Shown in pieces: positions 1-8,164 of a stretch of 64,000 nt of DNA. The translations under genes were made by a program, and so were the position numbers. Location: NCBI GenBank assembly GCA_030447505.1, contig JAUJOT010000009.1, positions 136,659 through 200,658 of the forward strand, read 5' to 3'. The notes under the pieces were generated by a model that worked only from the letters and a program-made list of their open reading frames with translations, was not told the origin of the DNA and did no database searches. Numbering within the stretch: the stretch's first letter is position 1; every line of letters starts with the position of its first letter. The DNA is from Solirubrobacteraceae bacterium. GTDB lineage: Bacteria; Actinomycetota; Thermoleophilia; Solirubrobacterales; Solirubrobacteraceae.

Positions 1-179
1 TCGCCGCCGGGCAGCTCTGGGCGCTCGTCGAGCGCCGCGAGGCGGGCGATCACCGCTTCGTCAGCGGGCGACGCGCGGCGGATGAGCACTGCCGAGTCGT
101 CGTCGGCCGATCGTTGGCGGTGCGGCGCCCGGTGCGGCGCGAGGCCGGCGAGCTGGGCGAGTCTGGACGGATGGAGCAT
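1..179 (-). CDS. GNAT-family N-acetyltransferase, N-terminal part (cut by window edge)
   Basis: Only the first 59 codons lie in the window. After a basic, His/Arg-rich stretch the protein reads VLIRRASPADEAVIARLAAL, the usual first strand and helix of a GNAT acetyltransferase (acyl-CoA dependent acetylation of an unknown substrate). The ATG at 179 is preceded by AGGGGG about 9 nt upstream. A -10 (TATACT) and -35 (TTGACG) lie at 223-249, so the gene is divergent from the CGNR regulator. The family call rests on the N-terminal pattern alone; the acetyl-CoA binding motif is outside the window. Confidence 0.6.
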   Translation of the reverse strand, partial: MLHPSRLAQLAGLAPHRAPHRQRSADDDSAVLIRRASPADEAVIARLAALDERPELPGG

Positions 180-222
180 CGAGCTGGACCCCCTGAAACG
201 GCTGCGCTGTAACTGCTCAGAG

Positions 223-260
223 AGTATAGCTGGTTAGCTAACCCGTCAAGTATCTAGACT
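223..260. promoter_or_regulatory. Divergent promoters sharing a palindromic operator
   Basis: On the minus strand TTGACG (249-244) and TATACT (228-223) form a promoter for the GNAT gene with a 15-nt spacer. That spacer contains the perfect 12-bp palindrome GGTTAGCTAACC (232-243). On the plus strand TAGACT (255-260) lies 6 nt before the ATG of the CGNR gene, so that mRNA is probably leaderless and the palindrome lies in its -35 region. A bound dimer could control both genes. The regulator is unknown; the CGNR protein is one candidate. Confidence 0.55.
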
Positions 261-266
261 GGTGTC

Positions 267-830
267 ATGTCCAATCCGGCTCCCGGTGCGCTCGAGACCG
301 TTCGCGCGTTCGTCAACACCCGCGACACCGACGACGACATCGAGCTGCTGTCGGCGCCGGACGAGCTCGTCGCCTGGCTGGGCGAGCATCAGCTGCTCGG
401 CGACGAGCGCGACCTGCATGCGACGGCAGCCGACCTGCGCCGCGCGATCGAGCTGCGCGAGGCGCTGCGCGCCCACCTGCTCTCCCATCACCACGAGCCG
501 CTGCGCGACGGCGCCGCCGCCGTGCTCGACGCGGCATCACGGCGCGCGCGGCTGACCGTGCGCTTCGCCGGCGGCGACGAGATCGTCCTCGAACCCGAGT
601 CCGGCGGGGTCGACGGCGCGCTGGGTCGCCTGCTTGCGATCATCGCCGACGCGATCGCCGAGGGCAGCTGGCAGCGCCTGAAGGCCTGTCCGGCCGACAC
701 CTGCCAGTGGGCCTTCTACGACGCCTCGCGCAACCGCTCCGCGGTCTGGTGCGACATGCGCGTCTGCGGCAACCGGGCGAAGGTGCGCGGCTTTCGCGAG
801 CGCACGCGCGGCGGCGACCAGCCCGGCTAG
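267..830 (+). CDS. CGNR zinc-finger domain transcriptional regulator (ABATE-type)
   Basis: The 187-aa protein has the layout of the actinobacterial CGNR family: an N-terminal ABATE-like helical domain (about residues 1-120) and a C-terminal zinc finger. The finger is CPADTCQWAFYD, then C-x4-CGNR in WCDMRVCGNRAKV. Stress or ligand-responsive DNA binding is inferred from the family. The ATG at 267 is supported by a -10 box 6 nt upstream. It is divergent from a GNAT gene with which it shares a palindromic operator. Confidence 0.85.
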   Translation: MSNPAPGALETVRAFVNTRDTDDDIELLSAPDELVAWLGEHQLLGDERDLHATAADLRRAIELREALRAHLLSHHHEPLRDGAAAVLDAASRRARLTVRFAGGDEIVLEPESGGVDGALGRLLAIIADAIAEGSWQRLKACPADTCQWAFYDASRNRSAVWCDMRVCGNRAKVRGFRERTRGGDQPG

Positions 831-840
831 TACGCGACGC

Positions 841-1413
841 CTAGATCGGGATCCCCCAGAGCGGAAACCAGCGCTCGAGCTCGGGCTCGATCGGCAGCTC
901 GTCGCCGACGATCGCCTTGACCTGCAGCTCGCGCTCGCCGTCGCGCTCGCGCTGCCCGGCGGGCACGAACGGATACCAGTAGCCGCGCTTGTAGTTGTAG
1001 ATGAAGTAGACGGGGCGGTTCCTGGAGTCCTTGAAGGCGAAGACCGCCGCGAGGACGCGGTCGCCGTAGCCGCCCACCATCAGCCCGTCGCTGACGGCGT
1101 TGACGCCGACGACGAGGTCCTCGATGTCGTCGTCGCGCAGGATGATCCAGCGGTAGCCGTGCGAGTCCTCCTCGGTGGAGATCGACGTCCCCGTCTCCTC
1201 GCCGGTGCCCTTCAGGATCTCCTGCATCTCGGCGACGATCGCCTCGAAGTCGGCGGTCGCCAGCGGCTGGAAGACGATCGCCGCGCTGCCCTTCGTCTCG
1301 ATCCCGTGGCCGGTCGCGAGCGTGACGTACGCCGTCGACAGCGCGAAGAGCCGGTCGGGTGCAGGGCCCTTGAGCTTCTTCTTACCGCCCAGGATGGAGT
1401 CCAGGAAGCCCAT
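841..1413 (-). CDS. PspA-associated protein PspAB
   Basis: 190 aa, starting MGFLDSILGGKKKLKG and otherwise soluble. Its opening sequence and its position 23 nt downstream of htpX match the actinobacterial PspAB proteins, which are encoded with HtpX or PspA and are linked to the envelope-stress (phage-shock-like) response. Biochemical function is unknown. It is probably co-transcribed with htpX. The call rests on memory of the family and on synteny. Confidence 0.7.
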   Translation of the reverse strand: MGFLDSILGGKKKLKGPAPDRLFALSTAYVTLATGHGIETKGSAAIVFQPLATADFEAIVAEMQEILKGTGEETGTSISTEEDSHGYRWIILRDDDIEDLVVGVNAVSDGLMVGGYGDRVLAAVFAFKDSRNRPVYFIYNYKRGYWYPFVPAGQRERDGERELQVKAIVGDELPIEPELERWFPLWGIPI

Positions 1414-1436
1414 GTCGCCCGGGGCTGTGGGGCTGC

Positions 1437-2348
1437 CTACGCCGCCGCGAGCGTGCCGCGCTGCAGCTCGCCCTCGAGGCGCATGAGCTGCTCGATGCGC
1501 TTCTCCATCGGCGGGTGCGTAGCGAACAGCCCGGCGATCGACTTCTTCGGCGACGAGATGAAGAAGGCACTCAGCTCGTTGGCGACGCGCAGGTCCTTCT
1601 CCGGCAGACGGTCCATCCCGGAGGAGATCTTGCGCAGTGCCGAGGCGAGCGCGCTCGGCCGCCCCGTGACGAGCGCCGCTCCGCGGTCGGCGACGAACTC
1701 GCGGTAGCGCGACAGCGACATCATCAAGAAGAAGGACAGGACGTAGACGGCCAGCGACGCCAGCAGGATGACGAGGAAGCCCGGCCCCTCGTCGTCACCG
1801 TGACCCCCGTGACCGCCGCCGAAGAGGAAGCCGAACTGCAGGATCATCGCGGCGATCGAGGCGAAGAAGGACGCGATCGTCATGATCATCACGTCACGGT
1901 TCTTGACGTGCGCGAGCTCGTGCGCCATGACGCCCTCGAGCTCGCGGGGCGAGAGCATCTTCATGATCCCCGTCGTCGCGCAGACGGTCGCGGACTTCTG
2001 GGACTTGCCGAGCGCGAACGCGTTGGGCATCTCCGTGTACGCGACCGCCACCTTCGGCTTGGGCAGATCGGCCTGGATGCACAGGCGCTCGATCATCGCG
2101 TGCAGCTCGGGCGCCTCCTGCGGACTGACCTCGCGCGCGCCCATCGCGTGCATGGCAAGCTTGTCCGAGGTGAAGAACTGCAGCGCGGCGAAGCCGCCGG
2201 CGATCAGCAGGATCGTGATGCCGTTCATGCCTGCGGCGAACAGCACGCCGACGAACGCGACGTATACCGCACCGAGCAGGAACATCGTGATCAGCATGCG
2301 GGACTGAAGTCCGGCATCGCGTGTGAACGTCGTCTTCGTGGCAGCCAT
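1437..2348 (-). CDS. htpX: HtpX-type M48 zinc metalloprotease
   Basis: Membrane protease for quality control of misfolded membrane proteins. Two hydrophobic helices near the N-terminus (MLITMFLLGAVYVAF and GITILLIAGGFAALQF) are followed by the zinc motif HELAH in GVMAHELAHVKNRD, and a further pair of membrane helices follows. A downstream Glu of the REFVADRGA type is the third zinc ligand. I chose the ATG of MAATKTTF; an in-frame extension begins 27 nt upstream, so the start is not certain. A His/Gly-rich loop (GGGHGGHGDDEG) lies between the later helices. Forms a pair with pspAB downstream. Confidence 0.9.
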   Translation of the reverse strand: MAATKTTFTRDAGLQSRMLITMFLLGAVYVAFVGVLFAAGMNGITILLIAGGFAALQFFTSDKLAMHAMGAREVSPQEAPELHAMIERLCIQADLPKPKVAVAYTEMPNAFALGKSQKSATVCATTGIMKMLSPRELEGVMAHELAHVKNRDVMIMTIASFFASIAAMILQFGFLFGGGHGGHGDDEGPGFLVILLASLAVYVLSFFLMMSLSRYREFVADRGAALVTGRPSALASALRKISSGMDRLPEKDLRVANELSAFFISSPKKSIAGLFATHPPMEKRIEQLMRLEGELQRGTLAAA

Positions 2349-2416
2349 GCATCCATTCTGACAAACCCCTTGCACGGGCTCGCCGGATTGGCGCCGCGAC
2401 CTACACTCCGCGCTGT

Positions 2417-3625
2417 ATGCGCGTCCGCGTTCTCCTGGCGGCCGTGGCGCTGCCGCTCGTCCTGTGGGCGCTGCTGCCGCTGCCGTCGTCCGGCCAGTCC
2501 AAGCAGGAAGAGCTGCACAAGCTCCAGCAGCGGATCGATCGCGCGCGCGACAAGATCGGCCGCAAGAAGGGAACCGAGCGCGTCCTGACGACGCAGATCT
2601 CCGGCTACAACAGGCGCATCCGCCGCCTGCAGGGCAGGATCGGCACGCTGCAGACGCGCCAGCAGCGGGTGCAGGTCGACCTCGACGCCAAGCGCGCAGA
2701 GCTCGAGAGCCTGCGCGGTCAGCTGCGCTCCGAGCGCGCGCGCCTCGTGCGCCTGCGCGCTCGCCTCGACGAGACGCGCGCCCAGCTGCGCCTGCGCCTC
2801 GTCGAGATCTACAAGGCCGAGCCGCCGGACGTCGTCACCGTGATCCTCAACTCCGACGGCTTCGCCGACCTGCTCGAGCGCACGGAGTTCATCCGGCGCA
2901 TCTCAGACCAGGACCGCAAGATCGTCACGATCGTGCGCGACGCGAAGAAGGACTCGATCGCGGGGGAGAAGAGGCTGGCCAGGCTCGAAGCGCGCCAGCG
3001 GCTCGTCACGACGATCGTCCAGCGGCGCCGCGACGAGATCGCCGGCGTGAAGATGGAGCTGATCGGCACGCGCGTCGGCTACACCCGCACGAAGAACGGC
3101 AAGGCCGTCGCACTGAGCAGCGTGCGCGCCAGCCGCAAGGACCTCGAGAGCCACGTCGAGAGCCTCGAGGCGGCATCGAACAAGATCGCCGGCCAGCTCG
3201 CGGCCGCGCAGGGCCAGTACGCCGGCGAGCTGCCGATCAGGCGCGGCAGCGGCAGCATGATCTGGCCCGTCAACGGCCCGATCACCGGCGTCTTCGGCGA
3301 AGCCCGGCCCGGTCACATGCACGCCGGAATCGACGTCGCCGCCGCCGAGGGCACGCCGATCCGTGCCGCCGACGCCGGCCGCGTCGTGCTCATGCAGGGC
3401 ACCGGAGCCTCCGGCGGCTATGGCAACTTCACGTGCGTGCAGCACACCGCGTCGATGTCGAGTTGCTACGCGCACCAGTCGCGCTTCGCGACCGGGCAGG
3501 GGGCGCGCGTCGGGCAGGGGCAGGTCATCGGCTACGTCGGCAACACCGGGCACTCGTTCGGGGCGCACCTGCACTTCGAGGTGCGCATCAACGGCGCGCC
3601 GACGAACCCGATGAACTACCTGTAG
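2417..3625 (+). CDS. EnvC-like murein hydrolase activator / M23 peptidase
   Basis: 402 aa, exported. An N-terminal signal segment (VLLAAVALPLVLWALLPLP) is followed by a long Lys/Arg/Gln-rich coiled coil (about residues 30-260). The C-terminal LytM/M23 domain contains HAGIDVAA, SSCYAH and HLHFEVRINGAP, with the H-x3-D and HxH zinc ligands present. This architecture is that of EnvC/NlpD-type proteins that cut peptidoglycan or activate amidases. TACACT lies 9 nt before the ATG, so the leader is very short. A GC hairpin at 3697-3715 follows. Confidence 0.88.
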   Translation: MRVRVLLAAVALPLVLWALLPLPSSGQSKQEELHKLQQRIDRARDKIGRKKGTERVLTTQISGYNRRIRRLQGRIGTLQTRQQRVQVDLDAKRAELESLRGQLRSERARLVRLRARLDETRAQLRLRLVEIYKAEPPDVVTVILNSDGFADLLERTEFIRRISDQDRKIVTIVRDAKKDSIAGEKRLARLEARQRLVTTIVQRRRDEIAGVKMELIGTRVGYTRTKNGKAVALSSVRASRKDLESHVESLEAASNKIAGQLAAAQGQYAGELPIRRGSGSMIWPVNGPITGVFGEARPGHMHAGIDVAAAEGTPIRAADAGRVVLMQGTGASGGYGNFTCVQHTASMSSCYAHQSRFATGQGARVGQGQVIGYVGNTGHSFGAHLHFEVRINGAPTNPMNYL

Positions 3626-3696
3626 GAGCCTCGTGATGATGATCTCGGGTGCGGTCTGGCTGTGGCGTGCGGCGCGCTCGGGCGGCCTGCGGCGCG

Positions 3697-3715
3697 ACGG
3701 CGGCGGCGCCGCCGT
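3697..3715. terminator. GC-rich hairpin between convergent genes
   Basis: ACGGCGGC and GCCGCCGT form an 8-bp perfect stem with a 3-nt loop, between the ends of the M23 peptidase gene (+) and the ABC permease gene (-). There is no clear U-tract, so termination is inferred from position and stem strength only. Confidence 0.4.
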
Positions 3716-3748
3716 GCCAGCGGGGCGCATCGGCGGCCTAGCGCGCCG

Positions 3749-4591
3749 CTAGCCGCCGAGCGCCTCCACCGGCGAGCGGCCGCTGCCTTGCGTGCGTGGC
3801 CCTGCGGGCCGAAGCAGCGCGGCGAGCACGTAGAGCGCGATCGCGGCAAGCGCCACCGCCGCGCCCGCCGCGACGTCGAGCTCGGCGCTGGCGGCGAGCC
3901 CGAGCAGGCCGGCGAGCGCTCCCAGCCCGGCGCCCAGCAGGATCTGCGCGCGCAGGCTCGTGCCGAGGCGGATGCCGGCCGACGCCGGGGCGACGATCAG
4001 CGCGAGCACGAGCAGGTTGCCGAGCCCCTGCACGGCCGCGACGACGGCGACCGCGAGCAGTGCGAGCAGCGCAAGCTGCGCGCGGCGCGGGCGGACGCCG
4101 AGCGACGGCGCCGCGACCGGATCGAAGACGGCCGCCGCGAGCGAGCGGTGCCCGGCGGCGAGCGCGAACGCGACGAGCCCGGCGAGCCCGGCCGCGGCGA
4201 CGAGGTCGGCGCTGCTCGTGCCCAGCAGGTCGCCGAACAGCAGCTCGCCGAGCCGCGCGGGCACGTCGGGCGTGAGGGCGAGGACGGCGCCGAGGCCGAA
4301 GGCCGTCGTCACCGTGACCCCCACGGCGACGTCGGCGCCGACGCGCGTGTCGCGCGCGGCGAGCGCGATCAGCGCCGCCGCGACGAGCACGCCGCCGGCG
4401 GCGCCGAGCAGCAGCGGCGCGCCGACGAGCGCCGCGATCACGAGGCCGGGCAGCATCGCGTGGGCGAGCGACTCGGCGGCGTACGTGCTGCGCACGTGCA
4501 GCAGCCAGACACCGAGCGAGCCGCAGGCCGCGCCGAGGATCACGACCTCCAGGAGCGCGCGCTGCAGCAGTCCGGAGCGCAGGATCTCCAT
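3749..4591 (-). CDS. Metal ABC transporter permease (ZnuB/MntB type)
   Basis: 280 aa, almost entirely hydrophobic, with about 8-9 predicted membrane segments. The N-terminal pattern (LLEVVILGAACGSLGVWLLH, then SLAHAMLPGLV) is typical of the ABC-3 permease family for Zn2+/Mn2+. It is the last gene of a three-gene set, 4 nt after the ATPase. A second permease gene precedes the ATPase, so the transporter probably has a heterodimeric membrane domain. No substrate-binding protein gene is visible nearby. Confidence 0.85.
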   Translation of the reverse strand: MEILRSGLLQRALLEVVILGAACGSLGVWLLHVRSTYAAESLAHAMLPGLVIAALVGAPLLLGAAGGVLVAAALIALAARDTRVGADVAVGVTVTTAFGLGAVLALTPDVPARLGELLFGDLLGTSSADLVAAAGLAGLVAFALAAGHRSLAAAVFDPVAAPSLGVRPRRAQLALLALLAVAVVAAVQGLGNLLVLALIVAPASAGIRLGTSLRAQILLGAGLGALAGLLGLAASAELDVAAGAAVALAAIALYVLAALLRPAGPRTQGSGRSPVEALGG

Positions 4592-4595
4592 CGCG

Positions 4596-5351
4596 TCAGT
4601 GCGAGTGCGAGTGATGCTGGACGGCGACCGCGCGGTGCCCGCAGTCGAGCATCACGATCTCCTCGCCGTAGGTCCCCTCGAGGACCGCGTTCGTGAGCGC
4701 CTCGGCAGGCGGCCCATACGCGATCTGGCCGCCTGCCAGGCACAGCACCCGGTCCCAGCGCCGCGCCTGCTCGACGTCGTGCGTGGCGATCAGCAGCACC
4801 CGCCGCTCCGCGCGCAGCTCGTCGAGGATCCGCATGATCGCCTCCTCGCTGGCGCGGTCGACGCCCGCGAAGGGCTCGTCGAGCAGCAGCACGCCGGCAT
4901 CCTGCACGAGCGCGCGGGCGATCAGCACGCGCTGGCGCTGACCGCCCGACAGCGCTCCGAAGCGCATCGCGGCGCTGTCGGCGAGACCGACGCGGTCCAG
5001 CGCCGCGCGCGCGAGCGCGCGGTCGCCGCTCGCGATCCGGCGGTACCAGGGCGTGCGCGCGTAGGCCCCCATCAGGGCGACGTCGAGCGCGCTGACGGGG
5101 AAGTCCAGCCGCGAGCGCTCGGTCTGCGGCACGTACGCCGGCGTGCCTTGCACGCGGATCGAGCCCGTCGCGGCCGGCAGCTCGCCGAGCAGGGCGCGAA
5201 AGAGCGTCGTCTTGCCGCCGCCGTTGGGTCCGAGGACGGCGACCGCCTGGCCCTCGGTCGCGCTGAACGTCACGTCGCTCAGCGCCAGGGCGCCGCCGCC
5301 GTAGCCGGCCGACAGCTGCGCGACCTCGATCAGCGCGCCCGCGCTGCTCAT
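4596..5351 (-). CDS. Metal ABC transporter ATP-binding protein (ZnuC type)
   Basis: 251 aa ABC ATPase with Walker A GPNGGGKTT, signature LSGGQRQR, Walker B VLLLDEPF and the H-loop ATHD. It powers zinc or manganese uptake through the two flanking permeases. Its start overlaps the upstream permease by 4 nt (ATGA), implying translational coupling. The C-terminus ends in a His-rich tail (VQHHSHSH), unusual for the ATPase subunit and suggestive of metal sensing or buffering. Confidence 0.9.
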   Translation of the reverse strand: MSSAGALIEVAQLSAGYGGGALALSDVTFSATEGQAVAVLGPNGGGKTTLFRALLGELPAATGSIRVQGTPAYVPQTERSRLDFPVSALDVALMGAYARTPWYRRIASGDRALARAALDRVGLADSAAMRFGALSGGQRQRVLIARALVQDAGVLLLDEPFAGVDRASEEAIMRILDELRAERRVLLIATHDVEQARRWDRVLCLAGGQIAYGPPAEALTNAVLEGTYGEEIVMLDCGHRAVAVQHHSHSH

Positions 5352-6166
5352 CGCGCGCTCCTCGCGGACGACGCGAGCGCGGCGAGCGCGAAGCCGCCGC
5401 CGCCGATCACCGCGATCGCAGGGCCGGGCGGCAGGTCGAGGTGGTAGGCCAGCAGCAGGCCGGCCACGCCTTGGAGCGCCGCGAGGCCGACCGCCGCGCC
5501 GAGCAGCGACGCGAGCGAGTCGGTCAGCAGCCGCGCAGTCGCCGCGGGCACGACGAGGAGCGTGCTGACGAGCAGCGCGCCGACAGCCGGCAGCACCGCG
5601 ACGACCGTGACCGCGAGCAGCGCGAGCAGCAGCCAGTCGCCACGCGCGGCACGCACGCCGAGCGCCGGCGCGCCGGCGGGATCGAAGCCGGTTGCGAGCC
5701 AGGTGCGCGCGAGCGCGGCGGTCGCCGCGAGCGCGGCGACGGCGGCGCCGCCCGCCAGCGCGATATCGCCGTCGCCGAGCCCCAGCAGCGTCCCGAAGAG
5801 CAGCCGGTCGACGCCCGCGCCGGCGCGGTACACGTCACTGGCGAGGATCGCGCCGAGCGCGAGCGCGGCGGTCAGCAGCAGGCCGGTGGCGGCGTCGGCG
5901 CTCGTTGCGCCGCGGCGCGAGATCCGCGCCAGCAGACCCGCGAAGCCGAGGCCGGCGCCGAGCGCCGCGAGCGGCGGCGCAATGCCCCAGGGGCCTGCGA
6001 CGACGAGGCCTGGGAACGTCGCGCTGCCGACCGCGTGGGCGAAGAACGCCAGCCTGCGCAGGACGATCCAGGTGCCGAGCAGCCCCGCCGCGACCGCCAG
6101 CAGGAGCGTCGCCAGCAGTGCGCGCTGCATGAACCCGAGCGCGAGCGGTTCTGTCAGCCAATGCAC
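5348..6166 (-). CDS. Metal ABC transporter permease (ZnuB/MntB type), first gene
   Basis: 272 aa, about 8 membrane segments, ABC-3 family pattern (LLGTWIVLRRLAFFAHAVGS...FPGLVV). The GTG start at 6166 is chosen because TAAGCT (minus strand 6178-6173) lies exactly 6 nt upstream, giving a leaderless transcript. A Zur-like dyad overlaps the region just upstream. First gene of the permease-ATPase-permease unit. Confidence 0.85.
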   Translation of the reverse strand: MHWLTEPLALGFMQRALLATLLLAVAAGLLGTWIVLRRLAFFAHAVGSATFPGLVVAGPWGIAPPLAALGAGLGFAGLLARISRRGATSADAATGLLLTAALALGAILASDVYRAGAGVDRLLFGTLLGLGDGDIALAGGAAVAALAATAALARTWLATGFDPAGAPALGVRAARGDWLLLALLAVTVVAVLPAVGALLVSTLLVVPAATARLLTDSLASLLGAAVGLAALQGVAGLLLAYHLDLPPGPAIAVIGGGGFALAALASSARSAR

Positions 6167-6172
6167 GATGCG

Positions 6173-6193
6173 AGCTTATCGAAAACGGTTCTC
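6173..6193 (-). promoter_or_regulatory. Leaderless -10 box and Zur-like operator for the metal ABC operon
   Basis: GAAAACGGTTCTC (6181-6193, plus strand) is a dyad of GAAAAC/GTTCTC around one central base with one mismatch. It resembles actinobacterial Zur boxes (core GAAAATNATTTTC). It sits directly upstream of TAAGCT (minus 6178-6173), the presumed -10, so a bound repressor would block the promoter. The site lies inside the last codons of the upstream hydrolase gene. Zinc repression is inferred. Confidence 0.5.
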
Positions 6194-6874
6194 ATCTAGG
6201 CGCTCGTCGGGCGGCGGCGGCGCGGTCAACCCGACGAGGAAGCGGACCGCCTCGGCCTGCAGCGCGGGGTCGTGCTGCGCCGACTGGTGGTCGCCGCCGG
6301 GTACCGCGATCAGCCGGCTTCCCGGCGCTGCGCGCTGCAGGCGCCGCGAGTGCGCGATCGGAACGCGATCGTCGTCCTCGGCGTGCACGAGCAGCAGCCG
6401 CGGGCCGAGCGCGGCGGCCGCCGCGGCGATGTCGTGTGCGGCGATCAGCAGCTCGAGCGCGCTGCGATCGGCGCGAAGATCGAAGCCGCCCTCGCGCAGC
6501 GCGGCGAGCAGAAGCTCGCGCCCGGCGGGGCAGATTGCGACGACGCCGGCCGCGCCCGTCGGGGCGGCCGCGGCAAGCGCGACGAAGCCGCCCATCGACG
6601 AGCCGCGCAGAAACAGCGGGACGTCGCCCGGCAGCAGAGACGCGATCGTCGCGACGTCGTCGATCGCGCGGCCGTCGAGCGCGCCGTCGCTGGCCCCGTG
6701 CCCGCGCTGGTCGAAGACGATCGCCGCCAGGCCGCCGGCCGCGCAGAGCTGCGCGAAGTCGCGATGGTTCTCCTTGCGCGAGCCCGCGCCGTGCAGGACC
6801 ACGACGGCGCCGCGCGGCTCGCCGTCGGGCAGCACGAGCTCGTAGGCGAGGCCGTCATGCCGGTCGCAGATCAT
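6176..6874 (-). CDS. Alpha/beta hydrolase
   Basis: 232 aa. The N-terminal fold region VVVLHGAGSRKENH supplies the oxyanion HG motif. The nucleophile elbow is GSSMGG (RGSSMGGFVALA), followed by the acid region LLLVHAEDDDRVP and the catalytic His in VPGGDHQS. This is the serine hydrolase / dienelactone-hydrolase-like pattern; substrate unknown. ATG at 6874 (MICDRHDGLAYE) is only 24 bp from the divergent lysA start. The stop codon overlaps the -10 box of the metal transporter operon. Confidence 0.85.
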   Translation of the reverse strand: MICDRHDGLAYELVLPDGEPRGAVVVLHGAGSRKENHRDFAQLCAAGGLAAIVFDQRGHGASDGALDGRAIDDVATIASLLPGDVPLFLRGSSMGGFVALAAAAPTGAAGVVAICPAGRELLLAALREGGFDLRADRSALELLIAAHDIAAAAAALGPRLLLVHAEDDDRVPIAHSRRLQRAAPGSRLIAVPGGDHQSAQHDPALQAEAVRFLVGLTAPPPPDERLDENRFR

Positions 6875-6898
6875 CCCGCGCCATACTCTCCGATCCGC

Positions 6899-8164
6899 AT
6901 GCCAGCGACCCGCAGCCAGCTCTCGCAGGCCTATCCGATCGGCAGCCGGATCGACGAGGACGGCCGCCTGCAGATCGGCGGCTGCGACGCGATCGAGCTC
7001 GCGCGCGAGTTCGGGACCCCCGCCTACATCGTCGCCGAGGACGACCTGCGCGCCCGCGCGCAGACGTTCGTCGAGGCCTTCCGCGCGCGTACGAAGCACT
7101 TCGACGTCCTGTTTGCCTCGAAGGCCTTTCCCTGCACCGCCGTCTACCGGGTGCTCGCGCAGGAGGGGATCTCCTGCGACGTCGCGTCCGGCGGCGAGCT
7201 CGCGCTCGCGCTGCGCGGCGGCTTCGATCCGGCGCGGATCTACATGCACGGCAACGCGAAGTCGGTCGACGAGCTGCGCTTCGCGCGCGAGTCCGGCGTC
7301 GGCCACGTCGTGATCGACAACCTGAGCGAGATCGAGCGCCTCGAGGCGCTCGTCGGCGAGGGCCCGCCGCAGCCCGTGCTGCTGCGCGTCACGCCCGACG
7401 TGCGCGCGCGCACGAACGACAAGATCTCGACGGGCCAGGCGGACTCGAAGTTCGGCGTCTCGATGGCCGACGCGCCGGCTGCGATCGCGCGGGTGCAGGA
7501 CTGCGCGCAGCTGGACCTCGTCGGCCTGCACGTGCACATCGGCTCGCAGATCCTCGAGCTCGACCCGTTTCGCCTGGCGATCGAGGCGATCGCGCCGCTC
7601 GGCGACTTCGGCACGTACAACCTCGGCGGCGGGCTCGGCGTCGCGTACACGGCCGACCAGGAGCCGCCGCGGATCGCCGATTACGTCGCGGCGAAGGTCG
7701 ACACCGTCAACCGCGTGCTCGGCCCGGGCAAGCGGATCCTCGACGAGCCGGGGCGCGCGCTGGTCGCCAACTCGACGGTGACGCTCTACACCGTGCAGAG
7801 CGTCAAGCGCAATGTCTCGACGTGGGTCGCGGTCGACGGCGGGATGTCCGACAACCTGCGGCCGATGCTCTACGGCTCGGTCTACGAGGCGCAGGTCGCC
7901 GACCGCTTCGGCGGCGGCACCGCCGCGCGCCTGACGGGCAAGCACTGCGAGTCCGGCGACGTGATCGTGCGCGACGTCGAGCTCGACGCTCCCCGGATCG
8001 GGGACGTCATCGTCACGCCCGCGACCGGCGCCTACGGTCACGCGATGGCCAACAACTACAACGGCGTCCCGCGGCCGCCGGTGATCTTCGTCTCGCAGGG
8101 CGATGCGCGCGTGGTCGTGCGCCGCGAGACCTACGAGGACCTGTTCGCGCGCGATGTCGAGTGA
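6899..8164 (+). CDS. lysA: Diaminopimelate decarboxylase
   Basis: 421 aa PLP-dependent fold-type III enzyme that converts meso-diaminopimelate to lysine. Visible signatures are FASKAFPC (PLP lysine), HVHIGSQI, YNLGGGLGV and the active-site Cys in HCESGD. I chose ATG 6899 (MPATRSQLSQAYP); TACTCT at 6884-6889 gives a leader of only a few bases. The 3' end overlaps the homoserine dehydrogenase gene by 11 nt, so lysine and threonine branch genes are co-expressed. Confidence 0.95.
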   Translation: MPATRSQLSQAYPIGSRIDEDGRLQIGGCDAIELAREFGTPAYIVAEDDLRARAQTFVEAFRARTKHFDVLFASKAFPCTAVYRVLAQEGISCDVASGGELALALRGGFDPARIYMHGNAKSVDELRFARESGVGHVVIDNLSEIERLEALVGEGPPQPVLLRVTPDVRARTNDKISTGQADSKFGVSMADAPAAIARVQDCAQLDLVGLHVHIGSQILELDPFRLAIEAIAPLGDFGTYNLGGGLGVAYTADQEPPRIADYVAAKVDTVNRVLGPGKRILDEPGRALVANSTVTLYTVQSVKRNVSTWVAVDGGMSDNLRPMLYGSVYEAQVADRFGGGTAARLTGKHCESGDVIVRDVELDAPRIGDVIVTPATGAYGHAMANNYNGVPRPPVIFVSQGDARVVVRRETYEDLFARDVE

